Positions 26,830-34,884 of a DNA stretch of 64,000 bases are shown here, in pieces (the first letter of the stretch is position 1; every line of letters begins with the position of its first letter). The position numbers and the translations under genes were made by a program. This stretch comes from Ancylobacter sp. SL191 (GTDB lineage: Bacteria > Pseudomonadota > Alphaproteobacteria > Rhizobiales > Xanthobacteraceae), in assembly GCF_026625645.1 (NCBI RefSeq), contig NZ_CP113056.1, positions 3,447,001-3,511,000 of the forward strand, given 5' to 3'. The notes below the pieces were generated by a model. It was not told where the DNA came from. It made no database searches and was given only the letters and a program-made list of their open reading frames with translations.

Positions 26830-29130
26830 ATGAGCGATACGAAGCGGCAGGAATCGAACAGCACGCGCAAGCCGGGCCTCCGGCGAGCGACGGGCCGTCG
26901 CGCGCTGATCCTCCCCGTTATCGCGGCCATGCTGCTGGCCTCCGCCATGCCCGCCACCCTCGCCAACGCCGCCAGTTCCACGCCGACGCCGCCCGCCCCG
27001 CCGGCCAAGCCGGGCGCGAAGACCAGCGGCAAGCCCGCCGCGAAACCCGCCCCGAAGGCAGCGGCGAAACCCGCCGCCAAACCTGCGGCCAAGAGCGCGG
27101 CCAAGCCTGCTACGAAATCCACGGCGAAGACGGCGGCCAAGCCCGCGACGAAACCCGCTGCGAAGCCCGTGGCCGCCGCCGCCGCGATTCCCGCCCTTGC
27201 GACCCCGGCGGTCGCCACGCCCGTACTTTCCGGTGCGCCGGCAGACCTCCAGCGCGCCATTGCCCTGATCGAGCAGGGGCAGAGCGCGCCCGCGCTCGCC
27301 ATGGCCGATTCGATGCGCGATCCGGGCGCGCAGGCGCTGGTGCGCTGGCTCGCCTTGCGCGTCACCGCCCGCGATGTCGGCTTTGACCGCGCTGTCTCGA
27401 TCCTGCGCGCCCACCCGACGCTGCCGACCCCCATCGTGCTGCGCCGGCGGCTCGAATATCTGCTCTATGTCGAGAACAAGGATGCGCAGACCATCCTCGC
27501 CTTCTTCGGCGAGCAGCGCCCCTATTCCGGCGAGGGCAAGATCGCGCTCGCCCGTGCCCTGTTCGCCGCCGGCGACCAGAAGGCGGGCGCCGCCTGGCTG
27601 CGTGATGCCTGGCGCGAGGACATGCTGTCCTCCGACGTCGAATCGACGGTGATGGCCGAGTTCGGCGGCGTGCTGACGCGCGCCGACCACAAATACCGCG
27701 CCGACAAGATGCTCTATGCCGAGGATGCCGAGCGCGGCCTGCGCGCCGCCCAGCGCGCCGGCGACGATGTCGTCGCCCTCGCCAAGGCCCGCATCGCGCT
27801 GTTCTCCAAGAATGGCGACCCGCAGAAGCTGCTCGGCGCCGTGCCGGGCTCGCTGCGTTCGGACCCGGCCTATCTCTACACCCTCGCCAAGATCCAGCGG
27901 CGCGGCGGCGACGACCAGGCGGCGGCCCGTACCCTGTCGGCGGTGTCGAAGGATCCGGCCGTGCTGGTCGATCCCGATGAGTGGTGGACGGAGCGCCGTC
28001 TGGTGGCGCGCGAACTACTCGACCAGGGCGACCCCCGCACGGCCTACAAGGTGGCCAGCGGCGCGGGTCTTCCGGAAGACGACCACAAGCGCGCGGAAGC
28101 TCAATTCACCGCCGGCTGGATCGCGCTGCGCTTCCTCAAGGATCCGAAGACCGCCCTGACCCATTTCAGCCGCGTGGCGGAAAATCAGGTTCACCCCGCG
28201 ACCATCGCGCGCGGCTTCTACTGGCAGGGCCGCGCCTGGGAGGCGCTGGGCTCGACCGCCAGCGCCCGCCAGCATTACGAGGCCGCGGCCGAATACGGCA
28301 CCGCCTATTACGGCCAGCTAGCCAGCGCCAAGCTCGGTCGCCCCACTGTGAAGGTCCATGCCGCGCCGGCGGCGAACGCCGCCCAGCGCGCCGCCTTCGC
28401 CCGCGACGAAGGGGTGATGATCTACAAGCTCCTGCAGAAGACCGACCGGTCGAGCCTGCAGCTCGCCCTCGCCTATGACCTCGCCGAGCGCCTGCCGGAT
28501 GCCGCCCAGCTCGGGCTGCTGGCGGAAGTGGCGCGCGCCGATGGCGACGCCCGGACCATGACCACGGTCGGCAAGATCGCGCTCAATCGCGGCTTCAAGC
28601 TGGAAGCCGAGGCGTACCCGACCATCGGCATCCCCAGCTACAAGCCGATCACCACGGATGTGGACCGCGCGCTGGTTTACGCCATCGCCCGGCAGGAGAG
28701 CATGTTCAACCCCTCGGCCGTGTCGAGCGCCGGGGCGACCGGGCTCATGCAGGTCATGCCGGCGACGGGGCGCACCATCGCCAACCGCACCGGCGTCGCC
28801 TTCGCGCCGGCGCAGCTGCGGGTGCCCTCGGTCAACGTCCAGTTCGGTGCCGCTGAGCTGCGCGCGCTGCTCGACAATTATCAGGACAATTATGTCCTCA
28901 CCTTCGCCGGCTACAATGCCGGGCGGGGCAATGTCTCCAAATGGATCGCCGCCTATGGCGACCCGCGCGACCCCTCGGTCGATCCCATCGACTGGGTGGA
29001 GCGCATCCCGTTCTCCGAGACGCGCAACTATGTGCAGCGGGTGATGGAGAACGCGCAGATCTACAAGGCCCGCTTCGGCTCGCGCGACACGCTGCAGATC
29101 GAGGCGGACCTGCGCGGCTCGCGGCTCTGA
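26830..29130 (+). CDS. soluble lytic murein transglycosylase (Slt70-like)
   Basis: The 766-residue exported enzyme cleaves peptidoglycan glycan strands. A charged N-terminus (about 30 residues) precedes a signal-anchor-like hydrophobic stretch (about 31-50), then a low-complexity Ala/Lys/Pro linker of 60 residues made of repeated AKPAAKPA-like units (about 53-115). A long alpha-superhelical region follows (130-600), and the SLT domain lies at about 610-740. The catalytic Glu is in YAIARQESMFNPSAVSS, with GLMQVMP and the NVQFGAAELR block after it. Length exceeds E. coli Slt70 mainly because of the linker. Confidence 0.92.
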   Translation: MSDTKRQESNSTRKPGLRRATGRRALILPVIAAMLLASAMPATLANAASSTPTPPAPPAKPGAKTSGKPAAKPAPKAAAKPAAKPAAKSAAKPATKSTAKTAAKPATKPAAKPVAAAAAIPALATPAVATPVLSGAPADLQRAIALIEQGQSAPALAMADSMRDPGAQALVRWLALRVTARDVGFDRAVSILRAHPTLPTPIVLRRRLEYLLYVENKDAQTILAFFGEQRPYSGEGKIALARALFAAGDQKAGAAWLRDAWREDMLSSDVESTVMAEFGGVLTRADHKYRADKMLYAEDAERGLRAAQRAGDDVVALAKARIALFSKNGDPQKLLGAVPGSLRSDPAYLYTLAKIQRRGGDDQAAARTLSAVSKDPAVLVDPDEWWTERRLVARELLDQGDPRTAYKVASGAGLPEDDHKRAEAQFTAGWIALRFLKDPKTALTHFSRVAENQVHPATIARGFYWQGRAWEALGSTASARQHYEAAAEYGTAYYGQLASAKLGRPTVKVHAAPAANAAQRAAFARDEGVMIYKLLQKTDRSSLQLALAYDLAERLPDAAQLGLLAEVARADGDARTMTTVGKIALNRGFKLEAEAYPTIGIPSYKPITTDVDRALVYAIARQESMFNPSAVSSAGATGLMQVMPATGRTIANRTGVAFAPAQLRVPSVNVQFGAAELRALLDNYQDNYVLTFAGYNAGRGNVSKWIAAYGDPRDPSVDPIDWVERIPFSETRNYVQRVMENAQIYKARFGSRDTLQIEADLRGSRL

Positions 29131-29139
29131 TCTTTGGCC

Positions 29140-29253
29140 TCAGATCCCGGCCTTGCGGCGCGCGAGGGTGCGCCGCAGCCAGCAGCCGGCGATGCAGCCC
29201 AGCCCATAGGTGACCAGCAGCAGCCCCGTCACCTCGATCGCGAACTCGCTCAT
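29140..29253 (-). CDS. 37-residue membrane microprotein, third gene of the OmpA/BON operon
   Basis: The frame from the ATG complementary to 29251-29253 encodes MSEFAIEVTGLLLVTYGLGC and 17 more residues. One transmembrane helix (about residues 8-25, with Gly and Cys) is followed by a basic tail (RRTLARRKAG), so the topology is N-out, C-in. Its ATG overlaps the TGA of the 44-residue gene by one base (TGATG), a hallmark of translational coupling. No family recognised. It ends 10 nt from the convergent transglycosylase stop. Credible because of tight coupling and membrane character. Confidence 0.6.
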   Translation of the reverse strand: MSEFAIEVTGLLLVTYGLGCIAGCWLRRTLARRKAGI

Positions 29254-29387
29254 CACGTTACCTCGTTCTCGGAGGTGGCAACGGGCGCGGTTCTGCGCGG
29301 GTGGCAGCCGGAGAGCCAGCCGGTCGCCGCGCCGATGGCGAAGGCGCCGGCGACATAGGGCCAGAGCTCAAGCGTCAGATACCACAT
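29253..29387 (-). CDS. 44-residue membrane microprotein, second gene of the OmpA/BON operon
   Basis: The frame starts 3 nt after the OmpA-like stop and encodes MWYLTLELWPYVAGAFAIGA and 24 further residues. A single Gly/Ala-rich helix (about residues 3-26) is followed by a short basic stretch (CHPRRTAP) and a polar end. Its stop overlaps the next microprotein start. The GxxxG-like pattern (GAFAIGAATG) could support helix packing with a partner. The gene is too short for routine gene calling. No known family recognised by me. Confidence 0.62.
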   Translation of the reverse strand: MWYLTLELWPYVAGAFAIGAATGWLSGCHPRRTAPVATSENEVT

Positions 29388-29390
29388 GAC

Positions 29391-31490
29391 TTACCTCACG
29401 ATGAGCTGGAGCCCGGCCGGCAGCGCGGGGGCGGGCTGGCCTTGCGCCATGGCGGCCGCGCCATCGGTGACGATCCGGTCCGCCGCGATGCCGGCATGGG
29501 CGAGATAGTCCGACACCGCCCGCGCCCGCGCGCCAGCGAGGGTGGGCGTCGCGCCCGGCACTTCCACGCGGATGGTCACCAGCGCGTCGGGACAGCCGCG
29601 CGCGGCGGCGGCGACATGATCGAGCAGCCCACGGCTTGACGGCGCGATGGCGTCACCTGCCGGCGAGAAGCCGATGCTGCCGCGTGTCAGCAGATCGTCG
29701 ATCGCCTTCTGGCACTGGGTGTTGTCGCCCGCCATGATCTGCGCGGCGATGTCGAGCCCGAGATCGAGCGTGAAACTCTTCGGCAGCGCCTGGGTGAGAT
29801 TGGCGCGGATCTGCTCGATGGCGGCCGGGTACAGCACCGTCCCGGTGAAGCGCAGCTTTGAATCGTCGAAGCGCGCCTCGCCGGCGCTGGTGCGGGCAAG
29901 CTCCTGCAACGCCGCGGTGACCGCCGCCGAGAACGACGCCGGCGCACCCTGGGCGAGCGCCGAGACGTCGTTGACCGGCGCGCCGAGCAGCAGCGCCTTG
30001 GCGTCCGCCAGCAGCGCGGCATGAGCCGGCGCGTCGGGGTAGAAGCCGGAGAGGGTCAGCCCCTGCCCGTCCTTGCGCAGGCTGAACACATAGGGCGAGA
30101 CCACCGGCGGGCGCACATCGCGCATCAGCGTGAAGCCGCCCGGCAGCGGCCCGGCCAGCGCGGCGTCAACGGTGGCGAAGGCCGCCGAATCGACCGCCTC
30201 GCCGCTGATCGCCAGTGTGGCGTCCTTGCCGCGCACCGCGCCCGCGCGCAGCTTGGCGAGCTGGCTGACGCCGAACACCGTGGCGTTCACCCACGCCTCT
30301 GCCGCCGGCCCGCCGGCCGCGATGCGGATCTCGTCGCTGAGCGGCACGCCGGGGAAGCCCGCCCGCACCGCGTCGAGCAGCAGGCGCTTGGCGTCCTCGG
30401 AAGGCGCATAGCCGGTGAGGCGGATGCCGCTGCCGGTGCGCTGCACGCCCCACACGAAGGGCGCGACGGTCGGCGGTTCGACCGCGAAGCGGGTGAGCGT
30501 ATAGCCCTCCGGCACGGCGCGCCGGGCCCCGGCCAGCGCGTCATAGGCGGCGAAGTCGGGCGCGACGCCCTCGATGATGATGGTGGTGCCGGACAGCGTG
30601 ACCTTGCCCCCCGGCAGCCGCCCGAGCTGGGACAGCGCGAAGGACACGGCCTTCAGCCAGCCCTCGGTCGGCGGGGCGCCATCGGCGAGGCGCAGGCGGT
30701 CGGAGATGGCCGCGCCGGGCACGGCGGCCCGCACCATGTCGAGCAGCGCCCGGCGGGCATCGCCGAGCGGGATATAGCCGTCCAGCACCACACCATCGGG
30801 CTCGCGCGCGGCCGACCACATGAAGGGCGAGACGGCCGGCGGCAGCACGGCGAAGCGCGCCAGCTTGAAGTCCACCGGCAATTCGCTGCGCACGGTGACT
30901 TCCAGCTCGTCATAGGTCGTGAAATCCGGCGCCCGGCCCTCGATGGAGAAGGCGTCGTCCGAAAGGGTGAAGCGCCCGCGCTGCATCTTGGCGAGCTGGT
31001 CGAGGCCAAAACTCACCACGCCGATGAAATCGCCGGCCGGCACGCCGCGCGCACGCACCAGTTCCTTCGCCCCGCTCAGCGCGACGCCCGGAGTCATCTT
31101 CTCGGCCGCCTCGATGATGCGCTTGCGCGCATAGGGCGAGGGCACATAGCCCTCCAGCTTCAGCTTATTGCCGTCGCGAATGGCGGCGAAGGTGAAGGGC
31201 CGGCGTTCGGGCAGCAGGGTCGTGCGGTCCTCGACAAGGCGCACGCCGAACAGCTGGCCGAGCTCGGCCCGGACCTTGACCCGCGCATCCTCGGACAGCG
31301 CCTCGCCTTCCAGCACCGCGTCGCGGCCCTTGAAGCTCGCATGGGCCCAGGATTCGCCGATGGCCACCAGCAGCCGGTCGGCACGGTCGGTCAATTCCGT
31401 CTCGATCGGCGCCCGCCCGAAATGCAGGGCGGCCGCGAGCAGCAGCACAAGGGCCGGCAGCCCCTTCCACCAGCTCCGCCATCGACACAT
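29391..31490 (-). CDS. OmpA-family envelope protein with tandem BON-like repeats
   Basis: This 699-residue protein begins with a Trp/Arg-rich cytoplasmic tip and one transmembrane helix (about residues 8-25). About four to five BON-like units of roughly 110-150 residues follow. Repeated landmarks are a Pro-Phe-x-W/F strand (SPFMWSAAREPDG, APFVWGVQRTGSG, SPYVFSLRKDGQG), a gly-tyr turn (LDGYIPLGDARR, LTGYAPSEDAKR, LSGFYPDAPAHA), and D-E-I/L-R-I-A. The last 150 residues form an OmpA peptidoglycan-binding domain with an internal Cys pair (TQCQKA, RGCPDA) and the end VSDYLAHAGIAADRI. Start at 31490 was preferred because a G-rich site precedes it. Two microprotein genes follow within 3 nt. Confidence 0.8.
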   Translation of the reverse strand: MCRWRSWWKGLPALVLLLAAALHFGRAPIETELTDRADRLLVAIGESWAHASFKGRDAVLEGEALSEDARVKVRAELGQLFGVRLVEDRTTLLPERRPFTFAAIRDGNKLKLEGYVPSPYARKRIIEAAEKMTPGVALSGAKELVRARGVPAGDFIGVVSFGLDQLAKMQRGRFTLSDDAFSIEGRAPDFTTYDELEVTVRSELPVDFKLARFAVLPPAVSPFMWSAAREPDGVVLDGYIPLGDARRALLDMVRAAVPGAAISDRLRLADGAPPTEGWLKAVSFALSQLGRLPGGKVTLSGTTIIIEGVAPDFAAYDALAGARRAVPEGYTLTRFAVEPPTVAPFVWGVQRTGSGIRLTGYAPSEDAKRLLLDAVRAGFPGVPLSDEIRIAAGGPAAEAWVNATVFGVSQLAKLRAGAVRGKDATLAISGEAVDSAAFATVDAALAGPLPGGFTLMRDVRPPVVSPYVFSLRKDGQGLTLSGFYPDAPAHAALLADAKALLLGAPVNDVSALAQGAPASFSAAVTAALQELARTSAGEARFDDSKLRFTGTVLYPAAIEQIRANLTQALPKSFTLDLGLDIAAQIMAGDNTQCQKAIDDLLTRGSIGFSPAGDAIAPSSRGLLDHVAAAARGCPDALVTIRVEVPGATPTLAGARARAVSDYLAHAGIAADRIVTDGAAAMAQGQPAPALPAGLQLIVR

Positions 31491-31587
31491 CACGCACGTC
31501 CCCCATGAAGGCGCCGGCCCGGTTCCCGCCGCCCGCGGGAGCCATGACAAGCGACAGGCGCCTCAGACAGTCTCGATAGCCGGGTCG

Positions 31588-32847
31588 TCAGACCCACTCC
31601 CCGCCCCGCATCACCGGCTCGGCCGCGCCGGCGGCGGTGATGCCGTCGACGTCGACCTCCCCCGAACCGATCATCCAGTCGATATGGATGAGGCTGGAAT
31701 TGGCGCCCCGCGCCGCCAGCTCCTCCGGCGTCAGCGACGCACCGTTGATGAAGCATTTGGAATAGGACTGGCCGAGCGCGATGTGGCTGGCGGCGTTCTC
31801 GTCGTAGAGCGTGTTGTAGAACAGAAGCCCGCTCTTCGAGATCGGCGAGGAGTGCGGCACAAGCGCCACCTCGCCAAGGCGACGCGCCCCCTCGTCGGTT
31901 TCCAGCACCTTGTTGAGCACATTCTCGCCGGTGCGCGCCCTGGCCTCGACGATCCGCCCGCCCTCGAAGCGCACCACGATGTCCTGGATCAGCGTGCCCT
32001 GATAGGAGAGCGGCTTGGTGCTGGCGACATAGCCGTCCACCCGGTCCTTGTGAGGCGTGGTGAACACCTCCTCAGTCGGGATATTGGCGTTGCAGATGAT
32101 GCCGTTCTTGGCGGTGGAGGCGCCGCCGGCCCATTCATGCTCGTCGGCGAGGCCGACGGTGAGGTCGGTGCCCGGCCCGCGGAAGCGCAGCGCCGCGTAG
32201 CGCCGGGCGTTGAGCCGCGTGGTGCGGGCGTTGAGTTCTGCATTATGCGCGTCCCAGGCGGCGACCGGGTCCGGCGTGTCGACGCGCGAGGCGGCGAAGA
32301 TGGCGTGCCAGAGCTTGGCGACCGCGATGTCCTCGGGATCATCGGGGAACATCGCCTTGGCCCAGGCGGGCGAGGCGTAGGACACGATGGTCCAGTTGAT
32401 GTCGAAGCCGGCGATCAGCGACAGCGCCGGCATATAGGCCTTGGAGCGCGCCCGGTTGGCGCGGGCGACCTTGTCGGGATCTTCATTGGCCAGCAGCGCC
32501 GGGTTGTCGCCGGAAATGGCGAGCCGGGCGGCGCCGTTCTTGAAGGCGTTGGCCATACCCTCATAGAGCCAACCGCTGGCTTGGTCGAAGCTCGGATCCG
32601 GCGCGTTGCGGAAGCGCATCAGCGCGGCTTCATCGTCATGGAACAGGGTGGTGACGAGGCTCGCCCCGGCCTTGTAGGCATGTTCGGTAATGCGGCGCAC
32701 GAGCGGCAGCGCGTCGATGGCGGCGGTCATCACCAGTTCCTGGCCCGGACGCAGCCCGAGGCCCACGCGCACCGCCACTTCGCCGAGCCGGTCGAGCCGC
32801 TCGTCATGCGAGAGGGCTTCCGGGGGGACGCCAGCGTGCTTGGTCAT
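31588..32847 (-). CDS. M29-family (thermophilic-type) metallo-aminopeptidase
   Basis: The 419-residue protein matches aminopeptidase T/PepS of family M29, a cytoplasmic enzyme with a two-metal site. Putative ligand blocks in order are NIPTEEVFTTPHKD, EVALVPHSSPIS, DENAASHIALGQSYSK and SLIHIDWMIGSG near the C-terminus. The N-terminal domain begins LGEVAVRVGLGLRPGQ, typical of the family. Length is normal (410-420). It stands alone between two unrelated genes. Confidence 0.93.
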   Translation of the reverse strand: MTKHAGVPPEALSHDERLDRLGEVAVRVGLGLRPGQELVMTAAIDALPLVRRITEHAYKAGASLVTTLFHDDEAALMRFRNAPDPSFDQASGWLYEGMANAFKNGAARLAISGDNPALLANEDPDKVARANRARSKAYMPALSLIAGFDINWTIVSYASPAWAKAMFPDDPEDIAVAKLWHAIFAASRVDTPDPVAAWDAHNAELNARTTRLNARRYAALRFRGPGTDLTVGLADEHEWAGGASTAKNGIICNANIPTEEVFTTPHKDRVDGYVASTKPLSYQGTLIQDIVVRFEGGRIVEARARTGENVLNKVLETDEGARRLGEVALVPHSSPISKSGLLFYNTLYDENAASHIALGQSYSKCFINGASLTPEELAARGANSSLIHIDWMIGSGEVDVDGITAAGAAEPVMRGGEWV

Positions 32848-32997
32848 GGGCTTCTCCGATACTCGTCCTGGTGAGGCTCGTCGTCATTTCGAGTCGCGCG
32901 CCATTCAAGAGAGCCCATGCCCTCCCCGTCAAGGCAGCCGAACCCGAACGCGGCGGGCCAGGGCCGCCGCGCGGTGAGTAAGCCACGCCGCTCCGGG

Positions 32998-33288
32998 CTA
33001 TTTCGTGACCGGACGCGCCGTCGGCTTCACGATCACCTGTCCCTTGGGAGCGAACCACGGATCGGCATAGGCGCCATAGCTCGGCCCGAGAGAGGGAAAC
33101 CACGGCCGTCCCTGCGGCAGCACGTCCGTGCGCGTGTAGAGATCGCCCTCGAACGGGCCGGTAAATTCCATATTGGGGTTCTGCATATGCGGCAGATATG
33201 CCTTCAGCGCCTGGGCCGAGCCGCCCAGACCCGCGGTCATCGCAACCGCCGACACCATCCCAAGCCCAATTTCAACCCACCTGCGCAT
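32998..33288 (-). CDS. small exported protein of unknown function
   Basis: The 96-residue product starts MRRWVEIGLGMVSAVAMTAG, a signal peptide with cleavage near SAQA at about residue 27. The mature 70 residues are Pro/Gly/aromatic-rich (LPQGRPWFPSLGPSYGAYAD) and lack cysteines, suggesting an extended or structured-on-binding periplasmic protein. I start at 33288; the longer frame upstream lacks a signal peptide. No family recognised. Confidence 0.6.
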   Translation of the reverse strand: MRRWVEIGLGMVSAVAMTAGLGGSAQALKAYLPHMQNPNMEFTGPFEGDLYTRTDVLPQGRPWFPSLGPSYGAYADPWFAPKGQVIVKPTARPVTK

Positions 33289-33436
33289 GCTGGTCTCCCT
33301 CGCCTGCGTGAACCGGCGCCATGATGGCGGCCGGCCGACAAGGCCCAAGCGGGAGCTCGTCGGATGGTTCCATGATAGCAGGCTCCGGGGCACCGGACGA
33401 GACGCTGACGCAGCGGCGGCGCGGCTTTGCGGGCGA

Positions 33437-34015
33437 TCACCAGCCGACGAGCCAGTCCACCACCATGCCGGCGCTGAGGGCCACAACGAGGCTGACGCCG
33501 ATCGCCACCAGCACCGCCGCGCGGGTCTGCCGCTGGAGCTGGCGGTTCTTGCTGGTGAAGCTCAGCGCCTCGACGGCCTCAATGATGGCCTCGGCCGGGC
33601 TCGCCCAGACCTGCTGCCCGTCCGGCACGATCATCAGGTTTTCCGGCTTGCCGAAATCCTCGACCAGATGGCCCAGCGCGTCGCGACCCCGCTCATCGGC
33701 CGGCACGCGCTCGGTCAACGTGCGGCACTCCTGCGACCACAGGAAGAACGGCTTGCCGAGCGCCTCGCCATAGCCGATCTCGAAGGCCGTGCCGGGGTCC
33801 ATGTGGACGCCGCGAAACGGCGAGATGTCGGCGATGATGGCATCCGCCTCATGGATCATGGCGATGCAGCGCCGGCGAATGTCGGTCGTCGTGCCGTCGA
33901 GCGGGTAGAGCCCCTCCACGCCCAGGCTGGCGCATAGCGCCTTCAGCTCGGCGCCACGCTCGGCGGCGTCCGGCCTGAACACGTCCGGTCCCGCGAGGTA
34001 CAGGCGAAGCGACAT
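33437..34015 (-). CDS. nucleoside 2-deoxyribosyltransferase-like protein with C-terminal membrane anchor
   Basis: The 192-residue protein has the PF05014 fold in residues 1-140: RLYLAGPDVFRPDA, ADAIIADISPFRGVHMDPGTAFEIGYGEALGKP, with the catalytic Glu in TAFEIGYGEA and the D-x-S-P-F-R-G substrate loop. After a short linker (SFTSKNRQLQRQTR) the last 27 residues form one hydrophobic helix (VLVAIGVSLVVALSAGMVVD). These enzymes usually are soluble 150-residue proteins, so the tail anchor is unusual. It would place a nucleoside or nucleotide hydrolase/transferase at the inner membrane. The downstream SOS-associated YedK gene is on the same strand, 99 nt upstream. Confidence 0.85.
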   Translation of the reverse strand: MSLRLYLAGPDVFRPDAAERGAELKALCASLGVEGLYPLDGTTTDIRRRCIAMIHEADAIIADISPFRGVHMDPGTAFEIGYGEALGKPFFLWSQECRTLTERVPADERGRDALGHLVEDFGKPENLMIVPDGQQVWASPAEAIIEAVEALSFTSKNRQLQRQTRAAVLVAIGVSLVVALSAGMVVDWLVGW

Positions 34016-34114
34016 GGTCGAACTCCCTTCAGGCGGATCGCGCCCGCGACGGCGCGATGTAGCCGAGCCCAGCACCTACGCGCAAACCCCGCGCCCGGAC
34101 CGGCCGCACCGCCT

Positions 34115-34831
34115 TCAAGGCCCCAGCAGCGAGAAGAGATCGCGGACGGGCTCGACCTCGGGCGGGGGATCCTCCTTCGCCCCGCGCGCCACCACGACCA
34201 GCGCGTCATCCACCAGCGACTTCTGCAGCGCCCGCGCCTCGCTCCACGGCGCGCGCAGCCAGACATCGCGCTCCTCCGCCGTGGTCAGGATCACCGGCAT
34301 CGCCTTGGGATGCACCGGCGCCACCACGGCATTCGGCTCGGTGGTGAGGAAGCCGAACAGGTCCGTGGTGACCGGACCTTCCTTGACCTTGCGCACCCCC
34401 GTCCAGCGGGTCCAAAGGCCCGCGAAGAAGGCGAGCGGGCGGTCCTCGCCCAGCGCGAACCAGACCGGCTCATGAGTGGCGAGGGCATTTTCCGAAAAGC
34501 TCGTGAACGGCACGAGGCAGCGATGCTGCGGCGCGAGCCAGGGCCGCCAATGCGGCGAATCGACCTTGCGTATGTTGGTGACGCCGGGATCGCGCCCCCG
34601 CCCCTCCAGCAGGAAGGCGGGCGAGGGCATCCCCCAGCGGGCAAGGACGAGCTCCGCCCCCTGCCCCGCCCCATCCGCCGCCCGTGGCCGCACGATGGGG
34701 GCGGGATAATCCGGGAAGATGCCCGGCTGCGGCGGCAGGTTGCCGGCGCCGTTATGGAGCTCGCCCGTGAGGCCGCGCACCAGATCGGCGATCGCCTGAA
34801 CATTGCTTCGGTGGCTGTAGAGATTGCACAT
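34115..34831 (-). CDS. yedK: SOS response-associated peptidase (YedK/HMCES, SRAP)
   Basis: The 238-residue protein shields abasic sites in single-stranded DNA by forming a covalent thiazolidine link through Cys2, which is present (MCNLYSHRS). Other SRAP landmarks are [22 protein letters not shown] with the Glu, FFAGLWTRW and the active-site His in [10 protein letters not shown]. Length is standard (220-240). No LexA box was identified upstream by eye. Confidence 0.93.
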   Translation of the reverse strand: MCNLYSHRSNVQAIADLVRGLTGELHNGAGNLPPQPGIFPDYPAPIVRPRAADGAGQGAELVLARWGMPSPAFLLEGRGRDPGVTNIRKVDSPHWRPWLAPQHRCLVPFTSFSENALATHEPVWFALGEDRPLAFFAGLWTRWTGVRKVKEGPVTTDLFGFLTTEPNAVVAPVHPKAMPVILTTAEERDVWLRAPWSEARALQKSLVDDALVVVARGAKEDPPPEVEPVRDLFSLLGP

Positions 34832-34884
34832 GGCCGAAAGCTAGCCCGTGCGGCACCGCCGGCCAAGAAGGGTCGGGGCCGGTC

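Noticed and set aside
27000..27180. Repetitive tract suggestive of CRISPR or tandem repeat
   Set aside because: It encodes an Ala/Lys/Pro linker of the transglycosylase with irregular units; no spacer-repeat structure.
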